Of a stretch of 64,000 nt of DNA, positions 1-10,400 are shown one piece after another. The notes beneath the pieces are model-generated. The model did no database searches. It was not told where the DNA came from and saw only the letters and a program-made list of their open reading frames with translations. The stretch comes from Isoetes taiwanensis. Taxonomy: Eukaryota > Streptophyta > Lycopodiopsida > Isoetales > Isoetaceae. The position numbers and the translations under genes are program-made. Position 1 is the first letter of the stretch. The number at the start of each line of letters is the position of its first letter. The DNA lies in assembly GCA_021234155.1 (NCBI GenBank), contig JAJEKV010000062.1, forward strand, positions 8,076,425 to 8,140,424, written 5' to 3'.

Positions 1-2126
1 AAGAAAGCCTGTGTCGCCATTATTTATTTAATTTTCATTTATGCTTTTTTTTTTCAAGGACAGGTGGCATGCTCACATCTTTTTCTGGCGAAAAAATATT
101 AGGTTCAAACAAAAAACCCAACTGCCTTATATATGTTTAGAACACAATAGTGTCCCACTCTTCCTTCCTTCCTTCCTTCCTTCTTTGTGTTAAAACCGTG
201 GCGTCTGTCTGTCCGCCCGATCGACGGCCGAGATCGTCCCAATATCCCTCCGCCCCGATCGACGGCCCATATTTATTTGTTTGACCCTTCGCCTATTGGA
301 TGGCTTAGATTGCACCATATGACATCTTAGCGTCGGTGTCTCCCAAAATGAAAGGGTGCCAAAAGTGGAGGGGCCTTTCCGTTACTTTTATGCATAGGGA
401 TACCTCAAATCTGCCATAGCCATTCATAAACATGGCCTGGATAAATAGCCCCTCGAATAAGGCTGCTAGCCAGGTGGAAGCTTGAAATTCAATTGCTAAT
501 ACGCATGGATCAGTTTAGATCGTTGCAGAATTAGACCTTCAAATCAGATCTAATTCGAGGCCTCGCCCCGGCTGACGCACATGCCTCGAAAATTAAGAAC
601 TCGGGCCTGTCTGCCACAAGCAATACAAACACCAGGTCTTCTGCCAAACAAGAAAAGAAGCCCAAATCCGGCGACATGGTTTGTGTTTCTCACTTTTCAT
701 TCTTTGAAATTAACTTATTCGTTTCCATCACTATAAATATAGCTCGCCTGTTAAATATTGCTTATCTTTCTTTAAAGATGCATAAGAACACACACTTTGC
801 GCCTAGAGCTAGCCGAAAAGCATCCGAGACATAAAAAAGCAAAACCAATTTTGTCTATGCATCCTTAACGGGCAGTTCTCAACAATAATCCCCGCTCAAT
901 TTCCTTCTTTTAAATTTCATATACAATCACATAGAAAGCCCACCAACGGTGGGCAATTTTCTAGTTATCTATATAAGATTGTGGTTTAGCCAAGATAAGC
1001 AAATTTTGGACAAGTCAAGAGAGTTGTTTTTGGGCCAAAATTTGATAGATGATGCATATTCACACGGGGGGTGACTCCGGGCAACGAGAGCTGTTGGATA
1101 GGTATATTCACCCCTTATTCCTTAATCTACACCGTATGTAAAGTTCCTCGTTTGTGGAGTATGCAAGTACAAAATTTGCTATACTGTATAACAAGATTCG
1201 CAAAATACTATAAGATTTCAAAGCTTTAATACTATATGGTGTTGATTTCAGACGTGCAAAAAATACAATTATAAGGGCTCTCACTGCCCTACGCCACCCC
1301 CGTGTGAATATGCACCCAAACCAAAGGGGGTTTAAGGGGGATTTTAATTTAAACGTGTTGGACCCAATAGTTGTGTTAATTAATGTCAATGGTAGTTATG
1401 TGTTAGTTGTTAATGTCAATGGTTGTTATGTATTGGGGGATTTAATTTTTATATGTTAGATGTTAATGGTTTGTGTTGCAAAAAAATTTTGGCCCTTCTG
1501 GCCTTAGGGACGCCCCCAAGTGTGACAAAAATTTAGAATTCAAACCAGAAAAAAACTAGAATTCATTTGAGGCTTTCATCACCTGTAGCTTTTGAATTTC
1601 ATGACAATAAAACAAATAGAACATAAGTAAAAGTTAATTATTTTAAAAGTCATAAAGTTTTCAACACCCATACACAAACATTTTTCAACTGGAATTTAAC
1701 AGCAGCCTTTGGCCTCCATGGATTCTTGTGGTGAGAAACCAAAGTGGGAAACTTTTCTGCTTGTTAGCACAAGGATCTAGAAGCCTTGGAATTTGCTTAA
1801 TAACTGCCTCAAAATCTAAAAATGCATGGTAATTGTTTGCAAGCTTCATTCAGAATGAGCCATAAAACAATATCCAATAGCGCAATCCTGTATTAATCAG
1901 CTGGTAGGATGTGAAAGCCTACCAAACCCGGCCGAAAAATTGCTGTTTTATCATAGATAACTTAACCAAACATATTCATATCATACACTATCAAAAAGAT
2001 CTCGGAGAGAGCTTTCCAACGCAATAAAAATCATCTGAAACAGAGCTCTGGATCAAAAGTTATGATAAGAAATGTGTTGCCGGCGGGGAAACTGCACTAT
2101 ATGCGCCCTTCAAGCCCTCATGTGCC
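1..2126. other. Gene-free AT-rich stretch with small repeats
   Basis: I see no coding gene here. Small structures are a (CTTC)n tract at about 161-184, a 12-base direct repeat (CGATCGACGGCC) at 218-229 and 256-267, a 30-base-period imperfect duplication around 1381-1430, and an inverted repeat whose arms lie at 1053-1092 and 1275-1314. The short open frames here have no protein-like composition or recognisable motif. Confidence 0.6.
1053..1314. repeat. Short inverted-repeat element (MITE-like candidate)
   Basis: The left arm begins TGCATATTCACACGGGGG and the right arm ends with its near-perfect reverse complement. Weaker similarity continues inward for about 20 bases on each side. The arms enclose about 180 bases, giving a 260-bp fold-back unit. 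No clear target-site duplication is visible, so a MITE is possible but unproven. Confidence 0.4.
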
Positions 2127-2240
2127 CATTATACACCACACACACAAAAAGAGGGCTTTTGTTGTGAGCCATTGGTTGTTGACCATTATGCACCACACGC
2201 ACAAAAAAAGGGCTTTTGTTGTGAACCATTGGTTGTTGAC
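2127..2240 (+). repeat. 57-bp tandem duplication, two copies
   Basis: Two adjacent 57-base copies lie at 2127-2183 and 2184-2240 and differ at only a few positions. Because 57 is divisible by three, the open frame at 2062-2259 encodes two 19-residue copies (each with HHTHKKRAFVV and HWLLT). Nothing else marks that frame as a gene, so I annotate only the repeat. Confidence 0.75.
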
Positions 2241-2534
2241 CGAAAATGGTGCACTCTAGATGTACGCATTAGTACATCCATTTGAATACATCACGAAATC
2301 ATAGGAAAAACTTAGTGAAAAGCATACAAAAACACAAAGAAAACCCTATGTTATTATGCTACATATATGGTGCTGGTACAAGGCAGTGAATCCGTGCTCA
2401 TATTGCAACACGTTTCTGATCAATGGTCAGATATATGTGCATATACATGACCCTTTAGAAAGCAAATATGATTTGGCATGTTAATAAGAGAAGGAAATAA
2501 ATATGAACATCAGAACCATACAAGCATGTGGGTC

Positions 2535-4052
2535 AGTATCACTGTATTCATAATTGATTCGAGGAAGAGCTGAAGGAAAACCAGCAGAACGGCTAGAGGG
2601 CTATGGCGGCTAGAGCGCGCGCTTAGGCGCTTCGCTTTTCTTGCGTGGTGGGCCTGAGGTTGATGCCGAAGGGTGCACAAACGCGTGCACCACCGCCATT
2701 CCCAAGGCGTAAGCGGGCGGGGTCACCGATTCTTGGCGTGTCTAAGGCCGAAAGCGTAGGAGTTCCCTCTTCGCTTGGAGTATGGCGAGTACAAATGCTT
2801 CGTGGTTCTTCTCCCTGAGGTTTTGCCGGTAAGAAAGATGAGACCTCGCATGTTTTTCATATGGAATTCAAGCGTAAGGAATCCGGGCTTATGGAAGGGT
2901 TTGACACAAAGACTGCGGCATGTCTTTGCCGCACTCACCAAGGGGTTTCTCAAGGCTTGCACTCACCGCAGTTGGGCTCAAATTTGAGGTTTTTCCCTCT
3001 CCTATATGATCTTGGTCCGCATTCTCTTCATTGGCTTCTCAGATTGCTTGTCTTTGGCTCATCGCTTTTCCAAAGGGGATTGTGAAATCAGAGATACTCT
3101 CTAGAGGGCTGCATCGCTTCTTGGCACTTGTTATGTGCTTTCTTGATTAGTTAGTTCATCCTTGTTCACTTTTTGTGCTTCTTGCTCTCCCGGCCCGGCC
3201 GGGGAAGTTTGGCTTACTAAATCTGGCTAGGTCTCAGGCTATTGTCATTGAACCGAGACTTCCAAGCGTATATTTCGTATGAGACTTGGAGTGTCTCATT
3301 GTCGCTTGAGGAAGCCGAGCTCTAATGAGTCAAGAATCCATGTAAGTGTAGCAGTACATGGCTAAGCAGTAGACCACCCTTCGGGAGGCCCGATCCTTCA
3401 CCATTTTCGAGAAGAAGAAGGGAGGCTACCTCCCTTAGTACAAAAAGTGAAAAGGAGGGAAACTCCATCTAGTACCTTGAAATAGGTTTGATTTCTGGCC
3501 AAGTTAATGCGCAGGAATGAAGCCTGCTTGTCTGCCTCTGCTATGCTTGCATCTTACGGGGCTGGAACTTAGGTGTTTCTTGATCCATCATTTAACAGGT
3601 AGTCTTTGTTTGATGCCAATTGAATAGGGCTGACTCGCTTTTGTGGCTAAACTTGAGCATATGCGCTTTAAATCTTAACTGGGTCTTCGTGGATCTACAA
3701 CTTCTATATGGCACTAGGGCGGATGTGAAGGATTCAAGAAAGTGAGGAATCTTGCTCCTGTAGTACAGCTTAGAGCGGGAAGAGGGTGACTCCTTTCTCT
3801 AGTACCGCACAAGAACTTGTTAGAGGGAATTTGTTAGAGGTCCCTATAGTACTTGCTCGAGAGGGAAGAAGTTGAGCTGGTTTCAAATGGAGTAATCAAT
3901 TTCTACAACCGTATAGTGTAATTATAGTTGTTATGGGAATAATTCTTCCTATCTGGCCTTCAAGGGGTCCTTAATAAGGTTTATGTACCATTTATTATTA
4001 TTAATAAAAATCTTGCCTTCAACAAAAAAAAAAAAAAAGTATCACTGTATTC
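2535..4052 (+). mobile_element. Poly(A) retro-insertion flanked by 15-bp target-site duplication
   Basis: The 15-mer AGTATCACTGTATTC occurs perfectly at 2535-2549 and 4038-4052. The copy at the right directly follows a run of about 15 A (4024-4038), and an AATAAA-type signal lies about 30 bases before the tail. This is the hallmark of L1-type target-primed reverse transcription, so 2550-4037 is a reverse-transcribed polyadenylated RNA. The body is GC-richer at its 5' end (2590-2760). It repeats a TAGTAC plus GAGGGA-rich phrase several times between 3420 and 3860 and has no long open frame or reverse-transcriptase motif. It is therefore a retrocopy of a noncoding RNA, a 5'-truncated non-autonomous LINE, or a long SINE. 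I do not recognise the source. Confidence 0.8.
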
Positions 4053-4693
4053 TTTACAGAAGCAGACATTGGAAGTTTTACTTGAGCCTAGGAAACCACG
4101 AGCATAATAGCTCAGTCGTATAAAAAAGAAAGCAATCTTAACAACATGAGCGAGCTGAAATCTGCTTGGTGCTTTCGTCTGAATACAAGAGGAAAATTTA
4201 GTAATGGCTTGCCTGAATGATTAGAAGCTTGTCTTTAAAACTTGAGAATTTGTAACTTCTTAGAAAAGAACGGGCAAAAATATGGTGAAAACATTGATCG
4301 ATACCTTGCAAAATTGCTTATACCCTTAACTCCCAATGCAGAGTAAAGCTCTATTTGAAGTTGTCCACGGCAATATAGGCTTCTAGCCAGTGTAGGCTCA
4401 GTACGTGCGAGAAGTTTCGAGAATACGTTAGCCTCGCCATTGATTATAGGTGAAATCTAGGTAGAATATGAAGGCCACTACGTAAGGTGGGGACCTTCTT
4501 CCCTTTTTTTTTAACCCATGTGGTTACATCGTGTAGAAGAAGAGAGCATTTTCAAAGGAGACCAAAAGGAGCTTCTAAAATGGAACGAGTCTCGCTCAAG
4601 CATTTCGAAGAAATTACCTAAAGGAAAGTTGCCAGGCTAATAATAAGGGACCAAACATTAGTCTGATCGATCCTCCGTCCGCCATAGCCAGCC
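4053..4693. other. Upstream region of the first membrane-protein gene
   Basis: No gene or repeat is recognised. It should contain the promoter and 5' untranslated region of the gene starting at 4694, but I cannot point to a convincing TATA box. The retro-insertion ends about 640 bases upstream of the start codon. Confidence 0.4.
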
Positions 4694-5698
4694 ATGGACA
4701 AAGAAATCGAAGAAATGCAGTTTTTGGGGGTTTTCGGGTTGATAAAAGAAGCGCTGCATATGCTTGCCCGCCATGCCAAGCTTCTTTTTTCCATCACAAT
4801 TCTCCTTCTTTTCCCCTTGGTCTTGGTCGAGCTCTGCCATTCTTTTTTCACAAATCCGATCATTAACAGAATACTGGTCGATCAATTCCTTATCGGCGCA
4901 GAAGAAAGGGTCGGAGACGCCGTTGATGCTTCAAAAACACAGAAAGATCTCCGCCTGGAATGGATCAAACTCTTGGTATTTTTTTTAGGGTATCTTCTTT
5001 TCCTCCTTGCGTTTTCTTTGTTGTCTATTTCTGCCTTGGTGTATACTGTGGCGTCCATATATGTGGAAAAGGAGGTCGGATTCAAGAAGACCCTAAAAGC
5101 AATTCCTCGCATCTGGTGGCGCCTTTTGCTTACTCTGTTTTGGGGTTTCATCATAATCTTTGCCTTTAATTTTCTGCTGATCCTAGTTAGTGCAGTCTTC
5201 ATAAACCTGCTTGCTCTCATCAAAATTTCTCCTGCTGTTTCCATGGTTTTTTTTGTTCTGGTTTACTTTGGAATTCATATCTACTTGAGTTTGTGCTGGC
5301 ATCTTGCAAACGTGATCTCGGTTATGGAAGACAAGTATGGAATTGGTGCTCTTAGAAAGAGCCTGAACCTTGTCAGAGGCAGAGTTCTAGTTGGATATGC
5401 ACTCATTTTCATCTCCTTCATCTTCACAACAATAGTTGGTTCAGTTTTTAGAAGAAAGGTGCTGATTGGAGGCTCAGGCGTGGCTGCCAGGATTTGGTAT
5501 GGAATTCTGCTTGTCATTGCTCTTACTTTTGTCAATCTGGTGGCCATACTTGTGCAGACCCTGTTCTACTTCTCATGTAAGTCTTACCACCATGAAAGCA
5601 TAGACAAGCTAGCCCTTTCTGACCAGTTAGATGGCTACCTTGGAGAGTATATGCCCTTGAAGGACCCTTCTATTCCCATGGAAGACTTTGAGGCCTGA
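4694..5698 (+). CDS. Intronless polytopic membrane protein, plant-specific uncharacterised family
   Basis: A 334-residue protein from a single exon. It has about six hydrophobic segments (roughly residues 30-50, 92-122, 144-176, 181-205, 231-251, 268-292), so it is an integral membrane protein, probably of the endomembrane system. The N-terminus (MDKEIEEMQFLG), the central WHLANVISVMEDKYG block (202-216) followed by a basic KSL.L.RGR, and the C-terminal LFYFSCKSYHHE match my memory of a plant family often labelled 'polyadenylate-binding protein 1-B-binding protein' or 'transmembrane protein'. No enzymatic activity is known to me. The ATG at 4694 is the first in frame, and the N-terminus aligns with the downstream paralogue at 6692. 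The frame has no stops, indels or missing blocks. Likely functional. Confidence 0.9.
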   Translation: MDKEIEEMQFLGVFGLIKEALHMLARHAKLLFSITILLLFPLVLVELCHSFFTNPIINRILVDQFLIGAEERVGDAVDASKTQKDLRLEWIKLLVFFLGYLLFLLAFSLLSISALVYTVASIYVEKEVGFKKTLKAIPRIWWRLLLTLFWGFIIIFAFNFLLILVSAVFINLLALIKISPAVSMVFFVLVYFGIHIYLSLCWHLANVISVMEDKYGIGALRKSLNLVRGRVLVGYALIFISFIFTTIVGSVFRRKVLIGGSGVAARIWYGILLVIALTFVNLVAILVQTLFYFSCKSYHHESIDKLALSDQLDGYLGEYMPLKDPSIPMEDFEA

Positions 5699-5808
5699 TA
5701 CTCTCACTTTACACACAAGATCCCCAGACGGTTTCATCAAACCACTATATGTAAAATTATCCTCTTGTATAGTTCAATTTTGTAAGAATATAACACTATT
5801 AAGATTCT

Positions 5809-5814
5809 AATAAA
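5809..5814 (+). terminator. Candidate poly(A) signal of the first membrane gene
   Basis: AATAAA lies 111 bases after the stop codon, followed by a T-rich stretch. Position and sequence suit a plant near-upstream polyadenylation element. Plants tolerate wide variation here, so this is only a candidate. Confidence 0.45.
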
Positions 5815-6691
5815 TTTTCCTTGGTACATAAATGGAAATTGGCATGGAACTTTCTATCAAAATACATCTCCACATATTATGACCAAAGAGGGATAAAAGG
5901 AGGATAATTAGAGTCTAATTGCATAAGATTTATATAAGATGAAGGACTTCATAAAAGCATTTCCAAATGTTCTCCACCATTTTAAATTTTGTTCTCTCTT
6001 GCGTGTCCATGTGTTCACCCATTTGCATTAGTATCATACCTACTTGAAACAACTTTATGCTTTGCAACATTATAAGATCTACTTGTTATCAGGATGAAAC
6101 CATGAAGTAAGAATCTGCAAAACTCAACAAAACCGACACGAAACCAAACTTGTTTGTGCATGATGGTTGACAATGAGCATTATCTAATTTCGCTTCAAAA
6201 ATACCTGATTGGAGCTACTAATATAGTTTAAGCCATTACTCACAAACATGCTACAATGGTGACAAATTCAAGCCACACATAAACACATTCCCACTTTATA
6301 GTGTCTTGATAATATGTTCTTTGACCACATTCGCCTGTGGCGTCATGATGAATCTCTGCGAAAACGATAAGATAAGGTAGAAACTTTTAACTCCACGGAG
6401 GCCACCAAGGGTTACGGGATGGTAGAGAGCAAAGATAATAACATTTGGCACATTAATTTAAGCATTGTTTTCTTTCTTTTTTGTTCAAGTCTTAAGTCGA
6501 CAAGTAACAGTCGAGAAATTGCATAGAAAGTTTAACAAACCCCACATTGAAAATTTCCTTGTATAAGGTTGATTATTGTGCCCTACTAGACTTTCTAAGA
6601 AATGCCTTCGCATGACTAAATATCCCCTTCACATGACTAAATATCCACTTCATACCTCACGTCTCTCATCTTCAGAAACGCAGCCATAGCC
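5815..6691. other. Intergenic region between the tandem paralogues
   Basis: No gene seen. A short direct duplication of a CATGACTAAATATCC unit lies at about 6611-6646, some 45-80 bases upstream of the next start codon, in what should be its promoter or leader. Confidence 0.45.
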
Positions 6692-7648
6692 ATGGAGAAG
6701 GAGCATGCCATGCGTTCCTTGGGGTTTTTTGGTCTAATAAGAAAGGCTTTGGTCATGTTTGCATGCCATGCCAAGATTCTTGTCGCAATTGCGTTCACTT
6801 TCCTTCTTCCATCTATCTCATTGAATTTCTTCATCATTTCTTTTTTCATTGGGAAGATAATCACTGATGCAACAATGCTTGTCAAACAAAGCAACATAGA
6901 TGTTTATCTAGACATGGTTAATTTGGAGTGGACACTTGTGGGCTACCTTGCTTTGGCCACTATGTTTTCATTTATACCCACCGCTGCCCTCATTTACAGT
7001 GTGGCATGCATTTATGCTGAACAAAAGATCAAGTTCATGAAAATTGTACGAGCAGTACCTCAAATTTGGTGGCGCCTTGTGCTCACGTGGATATGGAGGT
7101 TGTTGATCCAAATCATCTTTGGGATTTTGTTAAGTATTTGCGCAGTTACGGCTTTCCTTTGGGCACTAGGATTAAGCCTTGTCACTGTCCGCATTACCAT
7201 AGTAGTTTTTTCTTCTCTTGCTTTCTTGGCCTTTACCTCGTATATTGATGTATGTTGGCACCTTGCAAACGTTATGATAGTTGTAGAAGACAAGTATGGA
7301 CTTGAAGCTCTTGAGAAAAGTGTCCTACTTGTGAAAGGCAAATTTGGAGTTGGATTTGCAATCCTTCTCCTCCACACATTCATTGCCATGTTGATTGTTC
7401 CCATATACTCTACCAAGATGTACAAACATGGGGTTGTAGAACTATGTTATGGTTTTATGCTCATCATTCTTCTCACCTTTGTCAAGCTTATGGGCATGTT
7501 ACTACATAGTTTGTTCTACTTCTCATGTAAGTCTTATCACCATGAAAACATTGACATATTACTTCTTTCTGATCAACTCAATGGCCAAGCCAGAGGATAC
7601 ATGTCTGTGAAGGATCTTTCTGAACCCACAAAATGTGATGAGGCCTAA
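6692..7648 (+). CDS. Tandem paralogue of the polytopic membrane protein
   Basis: A 318-residue single-exon protein, clearly homologous end to end with the 4694-5698 product. Shared blocks are the N-terminal LGFFGLI(R/K), the IWWRL.LT segment, CWHLANV at 188-194 followed by VEDKYG, the basic K-S-(X)n-VKGK motif and the C-terminal LFYFSCKSYHHE (274-285). It has about six membrane segments. It lacks about 16 residues in the first loop relative to its neighbour. The two genes are about 1 kb apart in the same orientation, so they arose by tandem duplication. The sequences have diverged substantially, so the duplication is not recent. Frame intact; probably functional. Role unknown. Confidence 0.88.
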   Translation: MEKEHAMRSLGFFGLIRKALVMFACHAKILVAIAFTFLLPSISLNFFIISFFIGKIITDATMLVKQSNIDVYLDMVNLEWTLVGYLALATMFSFIPTAALIYSVACIYAEQKIKFMKIVRAVPQIWWRLVLTWIWRLLIQIIFGILLSICAVTAFLWALGLSLVTVRITIVVFSSLAFLAFTSYIDVCWHLANVMIVVEDKYGLEALEKSVLLVKGKFGVGFAILLLHTFIAMLIVPIYSTKMYKHGVVELCYGFMLIILLTFVKLMGMLLHSLFYFSCKSYHHENIDILLLSDQLNGQARGYMSVKDLSEPTKCDEA

Positions 7649-7714
7649 TGAGTTCAAAGCTTGTACGTATTCTGTAAAAGTAAAGAGATGACTTCTTTCT
7701 GCATCTGCTATATT

Positions 7715-8420
7715 ATGTGGTATGCCACTATTATTGTCTCTACAAGATTTGATGAAAATATCACAAAAAATCGTTCATTGTGCAAAATATATATTTATAC
7801 AACCATTTGCTATGGTTTTTATATAATTGTGTTAATGCATTTATTTGAGGGTTAGCATTTTGAAATGCTAGCGCAATTCTTAGTCCTATGATTCGCCCCG
7901 GTCTGCCTGGCCTAGCCACCTGGCTAGACGCCCATTTTTGGTGGTATATCTGACCACCCATTATCAGGCATGTGGTATATCTGGTCAAAAAGAGTGGTCT
8001 ATCTAGCCCAAAAAAGAGTATATTCGACCAAAAATGGTATCTCTGGCCAAAAACCAGGTGTGAAACTGCACGATGGGGCCGAAATCATTGATCAGACCTT
8101 TCTTCAGCTTTGTGGACGACTTGAACTGATTCAAAAGCCCTTTCAATCGCTTTGCTTGCCTCTTTGACACTAATTGATGAAGAGAGGAAGCAGGTCGACA
8201 AAAAAATGGTTCAAAGAAGTTGGTCTTTGGGCTCAAAAACTGAAGGCGCACATTGGCCGATATAACAAATGATATACCACCAAGAAAAGGCCGATATACC
8301 ACATCCGCGGACTCTAAACACCGCTATCCGCATCTATATGTATGTATTGGTAGTTTTCTTAGGCGTGGTATGTAGAGGTTGAGCCCTTCCATTTTAAGGC
8401 TTGTTGGAGTCGTTTCGCTT
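7715..8420 (+). repeat. Dispersed repeat, copy 1, interrupted by a nested insertion
   Basis: Sequence at about 7715-7890 and 8326-8420 matches, in order, an uninterrupted stretch at about 19940-20220. Shared phrases include TATGGTTTTT, CTATGATT and GAGCCCTTCCATTTTA. The 7.7 kb copy has about 435 extra bases (about 7891-8325) that the 20 kb copy lacks. The repeat starts just after the stop codon of the second membrane gene, so it may have come from that gene's 3' flank. No coding capacity. Confidence 0.6.
7891..8325. mobile_element. Nested insertion rich in GTATATCTGGCC-type repeats
   Basis: This segment is the extra DNA in copy 1 of the dispersed repeat. Its left part repeats a degenerate GGTATATCTGGCCAAAAA unit four to five times (about 7935-8055). 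Its right end carries the same motif in reverse orientation (GATATACCAC at about 8269-8310). The ends are therefore imperfect inverted repeats, suggesting a small non-autonomous DNA transposon. Boundaries are approximate, and I cannot see a clean target duplication. Confidence 0.4.
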
Positions 8421-8481
8421 TCGCGATGGCTAGGTTCAACAACAAACGATAGAGGAAACTTCGTTTCTCAAAGAAGAATCT

Positions 8482-8922
8482 CTAGTGGTATACCATAGCC
8501 GATATCGTGGGATGTGTGAAACAACCGCCTTCATGTGAGGGGGTAAGCAAGCCTAGGACACATGACCAAGGCTGAAAACGGTGGGGAGATTTTCGATCCT
8601 TAGCAAAGATCTCTGGTGATGTGAACTTGGGAGCATTGAGCCCCGCCACCCAATCGGCGTATGGTACATGGAAAATTAATTTGATACATGTCGTATCAAG
8701 GTATGGAATATGTTTTCTAAGAGATAGATCATGTTGAGCTTTATAAATATATCTCAATAGCTTCTTTACACATCTATCATTGATTGAAATGTAGTCTATA
8801 TGACAAGCAGAAGGACATGCAAAAATTTTAGACATAATGCTGACATAAGCACTCATAATTTTTGGATAGAGTTCTCTACGGATTTGATGCAACAGTGGAG
8901 AGAGAAATATTAGTGTCTCCAT
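8482..8922 (-). pseudogene. Possible copia RNase H-region scrap
   Basis: A 146-residue open frame. It contains VKKLLRYIYKAQHDLSL, then YADWVAGLN, then DRKS, in the spacing expected of the reverse transcriptase-RNase H junction of Ty1/copia polyproteins (typically LRYLKGT, then DADWAG, then DRKSTSG). The intervening residues are poorly conserved and the frame lacks the rest of the polyprotein, so it is at best a decayed fragment. The last 40 residues show nothing recognisable. Confidence 0.4.
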
Positions 8923-10098
8923 ATAAAGAAGCTCGAATTATACTCATACAGTTTATTTGGCTTGCTTGATTAAGTGTATATATGTTGATCTTTGCTATTT
9001 GAAGAATAAGTAGATGCTTGAATCGCAAAGGATCTTTCATGCATCTCATTTTCATCACCACTCTTTATAATGCCCCCTTTCTTACCTTCGCTAATGGCAG
9101 CACGCTATGGAGCTTGGTATATCTGCCTCCTTGATGAGAACACCAGGATACATATGGAAGGGATGCGTCTAAAAATTTCTTCTAAATGGTACTCAACATG
9201 ACAATTATTGGACTTTGAAGTTTGTCCGGCATCATAGACTTCAATGGATCAGATTGTAAGCTGGCATTCAAATCAGAGGTTACTATAGCCAATGGATATT
9301 GTAACAGAATTAAAAATGCTGGCATTTCATGTGACAATTCAGTGGAATATGAACTTATTACAAGAAAACAAAGCAAGCTCTCAAGAATTATCAGCTGAGT
9401 TGCATAGAGCATCTTTGAAGACACCTAAATATTTCAATTTGGGTTAATTGCATCTTCAAAGCAGATAATTGTCCCTTCATTTCTATAAATATTTGTCACC
9501 ATTCATTTGCTTATTTTGTTAATATAAGGATGAGGAGAATTTGCATTTTATATTGGAATCCATTTCTTCCAAAGAGGGCACATGCGCTTGCATGGCATGG
9601 AATTATTGATAGGTTTCAGCACATTGCATACCTAACAAAGTTTAAATTGGAACACACTTATTTGCTCCAAATGCACTTTAGAAGGAATCTTTGAAAGATT
9701 CCCTAAGATTCCCTAAAAAAAAGTCCATTTTGAAGGTTTGTTCGTGACAAGTGTAATAATTTAGGTAATTTAGGTATTCTTTTTGAGGGGTTGATTGAAC
9801 ATAGCTTGTATGCAAAAATATTTAATAGCTTTTTTTAGCCCCCTAATTTGGAACAATAAATAGTTACTTAGATGAAAAGTAAAAAAATAGGCAATGAAAA
9901 AATAGCAAGGGTAGTAGAGTGATAAAGAAGTGTTGTATTCATATCTTGTGAAAATTTTACAAAATTATGAACAAAATTGTCAAAAACATAGCACATTTTG
10001 ACAAAGCCTCATCACTGGCACTTTGTCTTGTTTACATGTCTGTGTCATCGGACGAACTTACATTTTGCAGCAATATCAGGATGCATGTCATCCTCAAA
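8923..10098. other. No gene recognised
   Basis: AT-rich sequence with short open frames on both strands and no motif I can support. A tandem GATTCCCTAA duplication is visible near 9695-9715. Confidence 0.5.
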
Positions 10099-10320
10099 CT
10101 AGTTCAGTCCTTGATCATTAGAGCTTTCATCCTCATCCTCACTCCCAAAACTGGATGTACTCGAACGATCTTCGTGATCACTGTCTACCAGTGAGTCTTC
10201 ATCATCATCTTTTTTGGCAACCTTTTTAGGTTCTTTATCTAATCCACATGCCGACCTTTTATTAAAGTTTAAGTGATCTGCGTAACTTATTAGCGAAGAG
10301 TCGAACAAAGTCATATACAA
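10099..10320 (-). other. Possible acidic C-terminal part of the DUF7869-like gene
   Basis: A 73-residue open frame ends in a lysine patch followed by an acidic/serine tail (DDDEDSLVDSDHEDRSS and similar). It lies about 80 bases downstream of, and on the same strand as, the DUF7869-like pseudogene. Such a charged tail could be its C-terminus or a final exon, but no splice junction ties the two together. Confidence 0.3.
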
Positions 10321-10400
10321 GAACCTTTTAGTTCACTAGATCTATGATACTAGTATTTGCTTTAGACTTTGCTCTCCTTCCCACTTCGCTTTTACCATCT

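Noticed and set aside
4618-5547. Minus-strand and other-frame open frames over the first membrane gene
   Set aside because: Shadows of the 334-residue gene, with no independent support.
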